Origin: Lottia gigantea
Lineage: Eukaryota > Mollusca > Gastropoda > Lottiidae
Assembly (NCBI RefSeq): GCF_000327385.1
Contig: NW_008710508.1
Coordinates: forward strand, 309,012-373,011
Reading direction: 5' to 3'
DNA: 64,000 nt
Below are positions 1-12,058 of the stretch, piece by piece. Both the position numbers and the translations under genes were made by a program. Every line of letters begins with the position of its first letter. Position 1 is the first letter of the stretch. The notes under the pieces were generated by a model, which was given only the letters and a program-made list of their open reading frames with translations, searched no databases and was not told the DNA's origin.

Positions 1-2928
1 TTATTTAGAGAGTAAGAATAAGATGAGAGAAAAACGTGTGAAAGAAGAAGACATTACTGATTATTAAGGCTTTAAACTGTCTGATTTTACTGTTGACTTG
101 AGTAACTATTGATATTTTACAACGATTTTATAGATTTTGATTTCATATTGACTAACTTCTGTAGACTAGAACTTCGTGACAACGATCCACTATAGACCTT
201 GGTAATTTTAGAACGCAAATGGTGCCAATACCAATTATTGACTGTATATTTGGATCTTTAGAATATTTGCCCTGATAATTATAAAAATAAATCTTCTACT
301 CAATTACACCAAAATGGTATAACGTTTGGATTCTATTATCATTGCAAATACACGTATCGGCTTTCTGCAATTTATGCGAATAATAGCAATGATATTTAGA
401 ACTGATCCCGCTTATACATGTATTAGTAAAATAATTACTTTGATTAATGATCACTTTGGTCTTCATCAATCGTCACAATTAAATGGGTTACTTATAGTGA
501 TATCAATTTAAATTGGGTACCGTATTAAGTTTAAAATGGACATTGAAGACTCGCGTGACTAAAGATGTGATTTTCTATAACGCAGAGCGATTAAGTCGTC
601 TCATTAAATGCTTTAAGAGCTTAATTTATTCATATTTACCAACTTATTACATCCGATTAACTAGACCATGTCAGCCCCTCCGAACTGCATCACTGACATA
701 GGGGTAACCGGGTTGAATACGGTATTATCTAGAGATCGGGATCTTTAGGTTATCGAGTGTAATATCAATATCGAACGTGTTCTGTCACGTTTAGTAAGTA
801 TTGGAATAGAATACTAATGCGACGGTACCCCGCCCCTATTGATGTAAATGAAGACAGTATATTGATGATCTAATTTACTAATAATAGATAATTTGCCTGG
901 GGTTGATTACTTAATCAATTTTATTTTCCCTGATCAATGTCATGCATGGTACTGTTTTATGTCGAACGTCTTGTTTCCTTATTTCTTGGTCATGTTTTAT
1001 TTTCACGATATAATTAATAATTGACCCAATTACGTTAGTTCTCTCCCATATATCTGACCAATTTACTATAAAGACGTTTATATATCGGGTCATTTTCTGG
1101 TCATTTCTTAATTGATATGATCATTAAAACAGGAGATCTATTATTTGTAGTTCCAAGAAGTTTGTAATATACCTATGTCTAATGCATGAATTTGAATTCC
1201 TTCAGAAATTTAGGATATGTACCACGTAAATATACATGGTAATTGCTAACGCAAGCAGTTGCAATTATCAATCTTTGAAATGATTCAACTTCCGACTTAA
1301 TCCTAACAACAATGAAACGTTTGTTTAGAAATATCGGGTAGAGGCAGAAAATTAAAAAAAAAATTACAAGTACAAATTCTGACATATAAACATTATCAAA
1401 AACTTTGGAAAAACTGTTAGTAGAGACAAAAGAGAAATATGTGAAGTCTATAGGTTTTGAATATTCATGAGAATTATCCTTAACAATACAATATTCCCGT
1501 ACTTTTATGATTTATTCAAACATCAATTTTCATGATATACATATTAGAGTCATTCTGGGAGTATAAAGGAACATAACAGAGATCACCAAGTGAGATTGTT
1601 CATCTTATAATGACAGGTCTGGTCAATGTTATTGTCAATTGTAGGGTTGATTGAAGACAAGAAGAAGCTAAGTTGATTAGAGTATCTCTTGTAAATATAA
1701 TAATATAAACTAAAGGTCTAGACAAGCTGATATAATAAAATTAAATGTATTTATATCAATAGTAAATGAGAATTGAATTGAGTTTTGAGTTGAATAAGTA
1801 TATAATTCCTATACAAATTACTCTCATCAATAATTATGTCGTTAAAAAGATCCAGTTGTTGATGAAATTCGCAAGTGTCAACAGTTGAATAATCTGGTAA
1901 ACTGTAAAGATGATTTCAATTTCTCAATTTCTAAATTTAAGTGAAAAAACTGTTATTTACATTCTCGTCATCTGTAATAACTGCAGGTGAAAATGTTCAC
2001 ATAACTCGTAGTAACTAATAATTCCACGTACCATTAGTATCTGTAAGAAGCAAGATCTATCTGGTTGATAATCTGAACCTCTTCCTCAAAGTAAAAAACC
2101 ATGGCTGGCGAGTCTAATCTTGTAGGGTTCAATAATACAATAATAATACTAACCAATATGGTCGGTTTCCACAATAAAGACTAGAATCTTTCAATTGTTT
2201 TGTCAAATTTATAAGTTGGATATGAAAAGAATGTGCATATATAATGAAAAGAGTTTATTTAAAGCATTTTCATTATAGTATCAATCCATAACTGCAAGGA
2301 AAGGCACAATTATTTTCCATTTATTGGTGAATTTATACCAATATATATCCTTATCAATGTCACTATTCTGTAATGTGAGATACTTCTTCGGTCAATCATG
2401 TCACACTTAATAGTGTGCTCAATAAAGTGATCACTAGAAAAGAAACTTCAGCACATGAAGCCACTGTTGCACAAGATACAAATATATTGATGATCAATAA
2501 ACCTGTTTACAATATTCAATAAAAATGTAATTATTCTATAGTACGTAACTTCATTATAGATCTTTCACTATTATTAGACAATACAACTTTTCTAGAATTA
2601 TCTAGTAAACAGGAAACCTGGCGGTAAAGCTTAATATTGTAAGTGTTCCATGTTGAAACAATACAAGTAATTTTTGTTTTATTATTTTAACAAAGTAAAG
2701 GTAATAATCAATTTTCTAAAACTGATTTCTTTTTCAGTTTAAACCGCTTGTTGGTATTTAAAGACATATATCGATTAGCTTTAACAAAAGAAGAAAAAGC
2801 ACGTAATAAACGATCAGATAGAAAATCCTAGTGAGAGAAGTAATGAAAATGAGTTTTTGTTTGCCTCTCTTATATTCATATATTGCAAATGTTATCCATT
2901 TGTTATCTTACAAGCAATATGGAATTTG
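1..2928. other. AT-rich stretch without recognisable gene
   Basis: No coding pattern on either strand; open frames are short and look random. The only structure noted is a segment at 1092-1160 that recurs almost exactly at 3732-3803. Confidence 0.6.
1092..1160 (+). repeat. 70-bp direct repeat, copy 1
   Basis: Contains TCATTTCTTAATTGATATGA and, directly after, TCATTAAAACAGGAGATCTA. The same string with a few changes stands at 3732-3803 in the same orientation. The common core is almost unbroken for 50 bases, far beyond chance. Confidence 0.85.
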
Positions 2929-3731
2929 TTATACGTCCACATTGACGTATATTGTTGTTGCCAATATCCGTCGGTCCGTCCACATTTCTTGTGAGCACTA
3001 TTGCTGCCCTTGACTTAGTAAATTTGTTTGTAAGCACAATATCCGAGTTTAATGACATTTTGTGTGATCATTTAAAATGATGAGATCTTAGTCCGATTAT
3101 TTATTTTTAATTTTCTTTTAATAAATAACTACAATCTATAATGAAAGATCTTTAAAATAGTAAAATTCACATTTAAGCCACTAAAGACTGTTCTTGTTTC
3201 TTACAGCCTGAAGTGGGCGTATGTAACCTTACCTGGCAAAATATCTTTTAAATATGGGTAATATGCAGAGGATCATAAAAGAGTGCTATGTCATACCCTC
3301 TTTATGAAATGGGTGGCCGGATTAATTATTTAATCCTGCAACGAATTTTATAAATTTCATATTACATAAGCACGAGTGAAAAATTCTATTTTACACACAA
3401 CTATTAATAAACACATATTTCCCTTAATTTTATTTTCTATATTTTGAGGTCAGCCTTCTTACATCTATCTATATAATGTCCTTCACCGGAACAAAAAAGA
3501 AAGAAAACAATCATGTGATTACATGACACATAAATTGTGTTATTTGGAACGATTCCATGTCATGATGTTCTGTTAACATGGTGCATCAATAGATGACCAA
3601 ATTTGCATAGTCATTAACCAGATCATATCGTTTTTATGAACCTGTATTATTAACTCGAGAACATAACTGTTGTGTGATTTAAAGGGGTCACCTATCAATG
3701 GACATTTCACATTATGTGACAGAGTAAAATA

Positions 3732-3803
3732 ATTTTCTGATCATTTCTTAATTGATATGATCATTAAAACACGAGATCTATCATTTATGATTTCATGAAG
3801 TTG
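3732..3803 (+). repeat. 70-bp direct repeat, copy 2
   Basis: Near-identical to 1092-1160, same orientation, 2.64 kb away. It sits just before the tandem array. Confidence 0.85.
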
Positions 3804-3828
3804 GTCAGAACCTGACCTATTATATATT

Positions 3829-5143
3829 TGACGCGTGTTTACAAAGTCAAGGGCAATACCTCAAAAAATGTTCATCAAAAATATCTCTTGTTAGAACTTA
3901 TCCGAGATCTTATCAATTCCAATGATCACAACAAGTTTCATCAGAATTGGTTGAAAACTGTAGCTTTTATTGTGCTCACAAACAAATTTTAACGCGTTTT
4001 TCGTAAGTTAATGGCATTAACTCAAAAACATTTCATCGAAAATGCGTCAAGTTAGAACTTGTCCGAGATCTTATGAATTTCAATGATCACACCAAGTTTC
4101 ATCAGAATCGGTTGAAAACTGTAGCTTCTATTGTGCTCACGAACAAATTTTAACGCGTTTTTACAAAGTCAAGGGCAATAACTCGAAAACCGTTCATCAA
4201 AATTGCATCAAGTTAGAACTTGTCCGAGATCTTATCAATTCCAATGATCACAACAAGTTTCATCAGAATCGGTTGAAAACTGTAGCGTCAATCCTGCTCA
4301 CAAACTATATTTAGAAAATTTCGACGCATTTTAACAAAGTCAAGGGCAATAACTCAAAAACCGTTCATCGAAAATGCGTCAAGTTAGAACTTGTCCGAGA
4401 TCTTATTAATTCCAATGATCACACCAAGTTTCATCAGAATCGGTTGAAAACTGTAGCTTTAATCCTGCTCACAAACTATTTTTAACAAATTTTGACGCGT
4501 TTTTACAAAGTCAAGGGCAATAACTCAAAAACCGTTCATTGAAAATACGTCAAATTAGAACTTGTCCGAGATCTTATCAATTCCAATGATCACACCAAGT
4601 TTCATCAGAATCGGTTGAAAACTGTAGCGTCAATCCTGCTCACAAACTATTTTTAACAAATTTCAACACGTTTTAACAAAGTTAAGGGCAATAGCTCAAA
4701 AACCGTTCATCGAAAATGCGTCAAGTTAGAACTTGTCCGAGATCTTATCAATTCCAATGATCACACCAAGTTTCCTCAGAATCGGTTGACAACTGTAGCT
4801 TCAATCCTGCTCACGAACTATTTTTAACAAATTTTGACGCGTTTTAACAAAGTCAAGGGCAATAACTCAAAAACCGTTCATCGAAAATGCGTCAAGTTAG
4901 AACTTGTCCGAGATCTTATCAATTCTAATGATCACACCAAGTTTCATCAGAATCGGATGAAAACTGTAGCTTCATTCCTGCTCACGAACTAGTTTTTAAC
5001 AAATTTCAAGGCGTTCTAAGTCAAGGGCAATATCTCAAAAACCGTTCATCGAAAATATGTCAAATTCGAACTTGACCGAGATCTTATCAATCTAAAGCAT
5101 CACACAAAGTTTCATCAAAATCAGATAAAACTGTAGTCTCACA
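3829..5143 (+). repeat. Tandem array, eight units of 161-171 bp
   Basis: The landmark GAACTTGTCCGAGATCTTAT recurs at about 3894, 4055, 4216, 4387, 4558, 4729, 4900 and 5068, giving spacings of 161, 161, 171, 171, 171, 171 and 168. Other shared blocks are TCAAGGGCAATAACTCAAAA, ACCAAGTTTCATCAGAATCG and GTTGAAAACTGTAGC. The first two periods lack 10 bases found in later ones. The outer units are the most diverged and the middle ones nearly alike, as expected from unequal exchange. Confidence 0.95.
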
Positions 5144-5217
5144 ATAATTGTTGACGGACGGACCGACGGACAGGGGCGACGACAATATACGACCACATAT
5201 TCATGTGGGCGTATAAA

Positions 5218-6449
5218 AAAATGAATGGACACTTCATATTAGCTGATATAAGCAAAATCATTTTGCACAACACTTCTCTTCACACCAGTTATACCTGTGA
5301 GTATTCTTTATACCAAGAATTTATATAAATACAAAAGTTGGTATTCAATATTTTTATGTTTTTATGTTTATAACAGATCCACGTCTTCACATATGATCAT
5401 GCGTCTCTAACCATTGTTAATGTTCAATGAAATATAGAAATAACAGTCCATGCATAATATATTGACGACAAAAGTTATTGTTTAGCGGTTTACTTTGTAA
5501 TCTAGAAATCATAACTGTTATGTAATACTGAATAATTAAATGTTTATCAGTCACAAAAATAAAATATGTTCACTTGTAGATAGAAATATTGAAACAGAAC
5601 CTGAAACTCAATCAACCTTTCAGGCTATGAGATCTTCAAACTATTATGTAAATAATTATGACGTACGGAACGATGTAATGGTAGCTTGTTTCTATATGCA
5701 AATCTAAAGTATGATTGATACTCTCTGTACTCTGAATATTGTTTATGGAAAAATAAAGATTTGATTATATCGGTGTTTGGCGTCAACAGGATATGAACTT
5801 TCAATCAATATAACACCTTTCAAAAGAACAATATTTGGAAGTATATTTGGTTAGAGCTTACACATATCATAATATACTATCATCTTCTAAAGATCATTGT
5901 TCTATGTTCAACATTTATTTTACCAGTATGGAGGAAACTAAAACTGTTCTACTTTCCGGACAATGTTTGTTGTTTTAGTGAGATTATTTGAGTCTATAAA
6001 TATATCCAGTATCTTATTCTACCTCCACCATCGATATTACACCAGATCCCTGTTTTCATTCCAATCAATGTTGACTTATCACAACTTGCTCCATCTTTTC
6101 TTCACCAATAACAATGGAAATTTTGATGAACAGGAAATGAAAGTGTTTTTGTGAATATCTCAGTAATCTTGATTCGCAAATCTTTCTATCTTCCTTCTAT
6201 TCGATTTCACGTTAACAAACATAATATACTGATCACAATATTGACTCAAACTGCAGTTTCAATTCGTGCTTCAGGGTAAGTTTACTTTGTGAAATACGAT
6301 TTTGTTTTCTTAAATACTGTCAATTTTTCACAAAAATAAAAAATTTAGTATAAAATGTCGATACGATACAACAACACTAGCCAATTAAGGTTTCAACTAG
6401 AGAGTTCAGAGATTTATTTGAAGTCAATAAGTAAAATTTGATTTATTAA
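5218..6449. other. AT-rich stretch, nothing recognised
   Basis: No coding or repeat signal supported. A 63-codon frame at 5963-6154 has no recognisable features and is taken as chance. Confidence 0.5.
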
Positions 6450-6745
6450 GTAACAAAATTAAGAACATCACTGATTTTAAGACTAAAGCGTCCTACTTGG
6501 ATTTGCTTCTAAAAATTGTTTACGACCACGATCCTTGTGTCAGACAATTTGACAAACGTGACTTTCCATTCATAGCCAATAACATACCACAATCACCAGC
6601 TTATGGAGTACACAACTCATCCGCTATGCTAGGGTTTGTTCTCTTTATGGGGATTTCCTAGTTAGAAATCGAGTATTAACTTTGAAATTGCTAAAACAAG
6701 GTTACTTGTCACACAAACGTCACACTATTTAGCTGTTTCTGGAAT
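6450..6745 (+). mobile_element. Reverse-transcriptase-type element fossil, C-terminal fragment
   Basis: Translation of this strand shows ASYLDLLLKI, then DKRDFPF and the PAYGV motif, followed by LKLLKQGYL. This order matches the C-terminal part of a reverse-transcriptase protein common in invertebrate and fish genomes, as I recall it. Only about 100 codons of the family are represented and the piece is broken. Retroelement class uncertain; old, judging by its decay. No flanking repeats seen. Confidence 0.6.
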
Positions 6746-8071
6746 TTAGGCTGATTTGTTTGGTTAGGCATGAATTGATCTGGTTGTATCCCACGGTTTT
6801 TACCATTGTGGTAGTCCAATACTACACAACTTCTACTCTCGATTTTGCCATACTTTTGAAGAGATTGTAATTAACAGAATTGTCTTGCTTGTGTGGATTT
6901 TTTATTTTCCTGGATTTGCTGGACAGGAAAAACATTTTCAGGTTTTTGAATAAATAAAACACAGAATAAATGGAAATAATAGAGATACTCGTCAGCTCTT
7001 ATCTTTATATCTAGGTAGGTTTTGGCATTACATCCATTGGAAAATGTCTTATGTGAATAGTAGTGTACTTTTGTCCAAGAAACAATGAGTTATATTATTG
7101 TCATTTACTGAAATTCATTCTTACACAAAAACATGAGAAAGAACATCATAAAATCAAGAAGATATATTGTTTCTTTCTACAACATTGATCATTTGAAAGA
7201 CTAGTCTGGAATCAAATTGTAACATTGATGCTATTTTTTCTTGGGAATTGTTTTATTTACTGAAGTAAAACGAACGTCTACACCAAAAACAAGAATTTTA
7301 CCACCAACGTTTACTAAGGTGCCTGTTTAAATATTCATCTCAAAGATCAAAGTTAACTGCTCTTAGAATGGTAGACTGTAGACTACAGAAAATTAAAGAA
7401 TCGATTTCTTGGGTGTGAAAAAGCTTTTTTCCCCCCAGGAAGTTACCTTTGACACTTTGTCAGAGCTAACCTTGGTCCTGGTTTTGGCCACCAATATAAT
7501 ATACTGTTTTTTTTTGTTTTTTGTAGACTGGCACTATGTTTCGTAATTATTAACAATGTTGCGTTCGGAAGAACATACATGTATACTAGGACGTTAATTT
7601 GGTAGTGATGAGGATCTAAATTTTATCTCAAACGTTGTTAATCAGGAAATGGGGAGGAAATTTATGTTGATATGAAACTTCCTCCAACCAGTCCATTTTC
7701 CAGTCTGATCTGAAAATGGTTTTTATAAAGTTTCCAACAGCATGACGAGATCAGGCAAGACATTTGCTACATGTGTCAGATATTACTACCTATATTGCGA
7801 AATGTTGTCCCTTCAAAAAAAATCATAATTATGGAGGGAATCATGGCATTATCTGGAATGGTTCCGATCAAAGTTTTACATTATCATTTGTATGTCGGAT
7901 GCAACACTCCATACATTCATTTGTTTAAATATGGTCACTGACTTATTTTTATCTATCTGTCTTAAATTGGTCGAACCGCATTGCCGTTTTATTTGTCTCG
8001 AGTGAAAATACTGTCAGGTGCGGTTAATTTCCTTTACTCTTTGGGTGTTTCCTTTCTAGTCCAAAGACCTA
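6746..8071. other. Stretch without recognisable gene
   Basis: AT-rich, with short T and C runs near 7430 and 7510. No coding signal. Confidence 0.5.
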
Positions 8072-8273
8072 GTTGACACTAAATGTCTGGTGAAAACCAC
8101 AGGCGCTTTGGTCGAGAAATGCTCCATACGACTTGGCATCTATTCGACATTCCATTCTTACTAAAAGTATTTTCAGTAAAGATGGAATGTCGGAGAGGGG
8201 GTCAAGTAGTTTGGGGAATTTTTTCGACCCAAGCGCCCGTGGTGAAAATATTTGCTGGCTTGACAAAGTCAAC
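8072..8273. repeat. Hairpin (foldback) element, about 200 bp
   Basis: Two arms of about 75-90 bases are imperfect inverted copies around a loop near 8165-8180. Left arm: CCACAGGCGCTTTGGTCGAG and CGACATTCCATTCTTAC. Right arm: GTAAAGATGGAATGTCGG and CGACCCAAGCGCCCGTGG. GTTGAC/GTCAAC may mark the outer tips. The overlapping 77-codon frames on both strands are by-products of this symmetry, not genes. Confidence 0.75.
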
Positions 8274-11200
8274 ATACCATTCAATAATAGATCATAGTCC
8301 ATCGCTTAAAATCTGAAACCAGCTTTTGTAGGACCGGTTATTATTCTATCCAGATAAATCTATACCGTATTGAGAGAAGTTTCTAATGAGTGTTTGGTTA
8401 AGGAGTGATTAAACCAAACTACAAGAAGTACTATAAGTTGTAGGGAGCAGATAAGTGTATCAGTATATTATATCAGGCAGTAGAGGCTATTACAATAGAT
8501 CAATTTATTGACAGTCAAGACACTGACCAGTACTTTATAATTGACCACTGTTTTATTTATAATAATTGTTCACTTTATTAAAGTAGAAAAGATTCGCAAA
8601 TTGTACATAACTACTTATACAATAAATACTGATGTAAATACAATACAAACTACAGCCATGTTCATTCTCTATTAAAGATGGAGTCTTGGCGAAGCCTTTG
8701 TGTGGTTGATTGACAAACTAATGTTTGGATTAACCACTAGAAAGGCCAATTAATCTATGGATAAGCTCTTTTAATCTCTTTTGGACTACTTTTAATCAAG
8801 AAAACCCATCTTTAAGCTACTTAACCTGATACTTTTGATCCAATTCAATTTACAAATCTTCTGTCACCGATACATCAATAACTAATAAAACATTAGTAAT
8901 GTGTCGAAACGTTGAGAAATGTATTGTGAACAGTCGACTGTTAAACTGACTAGCAAACTGTATTGGTGAAATATGAGTAAATCAGTAATAGAAAGAATAA
9001 TGCCTTTCGGTTCCATAATTTATAAATTCACATTTAAGTAATCACATGCTGTCCAGATATAGATGCCGATTGAAAATGATTATCATCTGTAAAATGTACT
9101 ACTCCATTTTCACACTCACGCTTCCTGATGGTTTAAAAGACGAAAGCTGGCCTTGATCAATAATTACTGCAGAAGGTCAACCAATTCAAAGGTAGTATTC
9201 GAATAGTTATGACCAGTTACAGAGGATAATATTGTATCATTGGATGTTAATGACTTAAATAACAGACCACTTACCATTCAAATGCATGGTTAAATTTCTT
9301 CCAATATTGGAAAATGATTTTGGTCAGACTCAATAGTTGCTTCCCCTTTATCAGAGAAAGACACAGTAGTTAATCAGACAAACTATTTATTACTTAAATG
9401 AAATGAAAGTTTGTGCCGTGCAGCTATTCACAAAGAGGGCTAGCCGAACCTTGGATCTTTAAGTAAGGCTAGAAGCGTGACCAACAACACCATTTTAATT
9501 TGTTTATATATTTGGTTTTGGTTGAAAAAGGTTGCAGCATGGTCACTTAAAATTTTTCGACAAGCAACTGATTCAACCTTTTTTAACGCTGTATGATTAA
9601 AGAAGGCTGGAAAAGAAAGATCAGACCTGAATGATATATCCAAGTCTAAGAGGTAACGGATAACGGATACAATGTTTAAAACCAAAATTTGGCTGCTGCT
9701 TGAATTCAAAGAGGCGTGGGGACAAGCAACAACTCTCAAGAAAATGCTCAGTGGAGCACAATAACTACAAGTATGCTTTAATATTGTAACTTGATAAGCG
9801 TAATCTAGCTTCCGATTTGCTATTACAATGTGCTTTGAAGGGAGATTCTGCTTTTAATTCAATTTTTGTGAGTTCTAGAATGCAATACTTTAAACTGCAT
9901 GCCATCAGGTAGAGGAATATGTTTCTACCGATGGTGAAAGTTTCAAACTATAAATGTCACAAACAGTTCAAGTATTCCTCTATGTATATAATCATTTCTA
10001 ATCCCGTAAGCTCAAAATTTGGATTTTGATTGGAAGAAAGCTAGTCCGAACATGTGGTCCACACAGTCAGTTCGCATGGTTGCTTGGTCGCCAAGGAAAC
10101 TTGTAAAAACTATAAAAAAAAGGGTTTAGATATAATAGTACGCACATAAGGTTGTTCCTGTTTAAATTAACTCTTCCTTTAAATCGTGACAATAAGCAAC
10201 AGGTTACTTTATATGAATCCTGTGGAACAAATAATCGATTTTTAAAACGCTTCAATAGCTAACAGCAGAATTTTCCCTGTCATGTTTCCGGAATTAATGT
10301 GCGTGTAAAAATTAACTCGCTTCCGGTTCCAAGTACAAATATATCTGAAAGAACTCTGTTGAACTGTAAATTATCTGAAAACTTTTGGGAAAAACTTTTG
10401 TGAGATCATCCCATTCCATTAGTTCAATTTGACATGGTATCTTTCATTAATGAAAATTTAAAGATGCCAGCTAATTATGAATGAGTTTCAAACATCCCCT
10501 GTCTATTTGAACCGTGAAAATCTAATAACAACATCCCGTTTGATTTGGGTTGTAGTCGACTGCATGTCAAGCTAGCTCTTCTCTTCTGTATTCATTGAGG
10601 AAAGCCAGAGAAATTAAAATTACTTTGCACAAGATGAAAATCGTTGATTTTCATTAAGTTCCTTTATATAGGGTACTCTTTCATAAGTTTAAATTTACAG
10701 AACGGAATCTTATGTTATTTTTCGCTTCAACCTAGTCACTTTCAAATTCCTATATGAAAACAATATGATTCTATTAATGAAATAAAAGAATGGAATAGGG
10801 TGAAGTAATAAAAAAAATTCCCAACTCAAATCGCAGATCTGACACAGTTAAGATTCTTAATTAACGTCACGTCACCGTTACAATCCGATTCCGTCATTCA
10901 TTTCAAAATACTTTTGTTTTAGACTTTAAGATGAATTTCTACTGAACAAGCAAGAAACGTAAAAATTAAATTTCTGAAAATTGTAAATATTTTTTTTACA
11001 TTCTAATGTGTTGATTTTTTTAAAGAGTTACCTTATATATTATTTATTAGAACCATTTAGTCGAGTGTTCAGTTTCAAGAATGTCAAAGAACATTACATT
11101 TCATGACATAGCATTATTTTACGTTGTCCGCCATTTTCTATTGAAGCACTTTTATTTCAATTCTACTTGCGCAAGGGAGTTATTCTGCTATATACATTGT

Positions 11201-11724
11201 ACGTTTACTAAGACCGTTGTTGCTAATACGATATATATGTAAAGCAGTAAGATTACAGAGATTGTATGGTTTGAAGTATAAATATTTGTCAGTTGGTGGT
11301 AAAAAGAAATAATGTTCATTGTCTGCGCCAGTATTTACTAAATGAAGAATAAATACTTTCCATGTCATTGATTACCACTAAAATATATTGATCTTCTAAT
11401 AAGTCAATTTGTACAACATGTTTATTTTAAGATTAAAGGGAATTTCTGTATGATAAAAACTAGTAGAAACGCATTTTATGAAATAAATATAAAGATATTA
11501 GATATTCGGCTCCAAGATACGGTATTACCCACAATCGATACTTATCGTCACCTCTTGTGAAAACATCTCCCTTTTCAATAAAAACAACTTTAGTTGCCAG
11601 AGAACATTGCACAATTCCCTCTGAGAAGAGTATATCGAATGAAACATTACCGTTGACGTACAATTCGTCTCGAAGTCCATCAAAAATAATCAATTAAACT
11701 AGTACCGAAGTTCTATGCATTGAC
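8274..11724. other. Stretch without recognisable gene
   Basis: Short frames, including 99 codons on the minus strand at 9440-9739, have no motif I recognise. No repeats securely identified. Confidence 0.5.
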
Positions 11725-12058
11725 TTAAAGGGACCATTGCGCTATTATGGGATTGATTTGAGTGTTGAATATATGTAAATAGACCTCAGAAGCACTAGAA
11801 ATGTAAGAAAATCACAAAATTCGTTAAAAAATACTTAAAACTAGAAAATTTACTTACTAGTTCTATTCCTATTATATGTCTTTTCTATCATAGAGTATCT
11901 TAAAATGATCAGTCGTCATTTTAACATTAAAACGCAGATAATTCTGGACACAATGATTTAAAGGCTCAAATTTCGACGGTGAGCTGTGAACACAATTACT
12001 GATTGGCTTAGCTAAACAAATTCCCGTTTCTAAAACTCTGGTACAAAAGTCCCTTTAA
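11725..12058. mobile_element. MITE with perfect TTAAAGGGAC ends
   Basis: Begins TTAAAGGGAC (11725-11734) and ends GTCCCTTTAA (12049-12058), a perfect 10-bp inverted repeat over 334 bp with no coding capacity. TTAA at each end could be the target duplication, as for piggyBac-type elements, but the inner bases are not the usual CCC, so the superfamily is left open. Confidence 0.7.

Larger units (their letters stand above)
2929..5217. mobile_element. Non-autonomous element with inverted ends and internal tandem array
   Basis: The left end (2929-2985) reads TATACGTCCACA, then CGTATATTGTTGTTGCC and TCCGTCGGTCCGTCC. The right end (about 5153-5217) is its reverse complement with differences: GACGGACGGACCGACGGACA, GACAATATACGACCACAT and GGGCGTATA. 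Just inside the left end, 2985-3045 is an inverted piece of the tandem unit that fills 3829-5143. The right tip folds into a small hairpin (ACCACAT/ATGTGGG). I see no transposase, so it is probably moved by another element's enzyme. Such GGACGGAC-ended, array-bearing elements are a type I associate with mollusc genomes; superfamily not assigned. Confidence 0.6.

Noticed and set aside
8069-8316. Two overlapping 77-codon frames on opposite strands that look alike
   Set aside because: Their similarity comes from the foldback structure, not from two genes.
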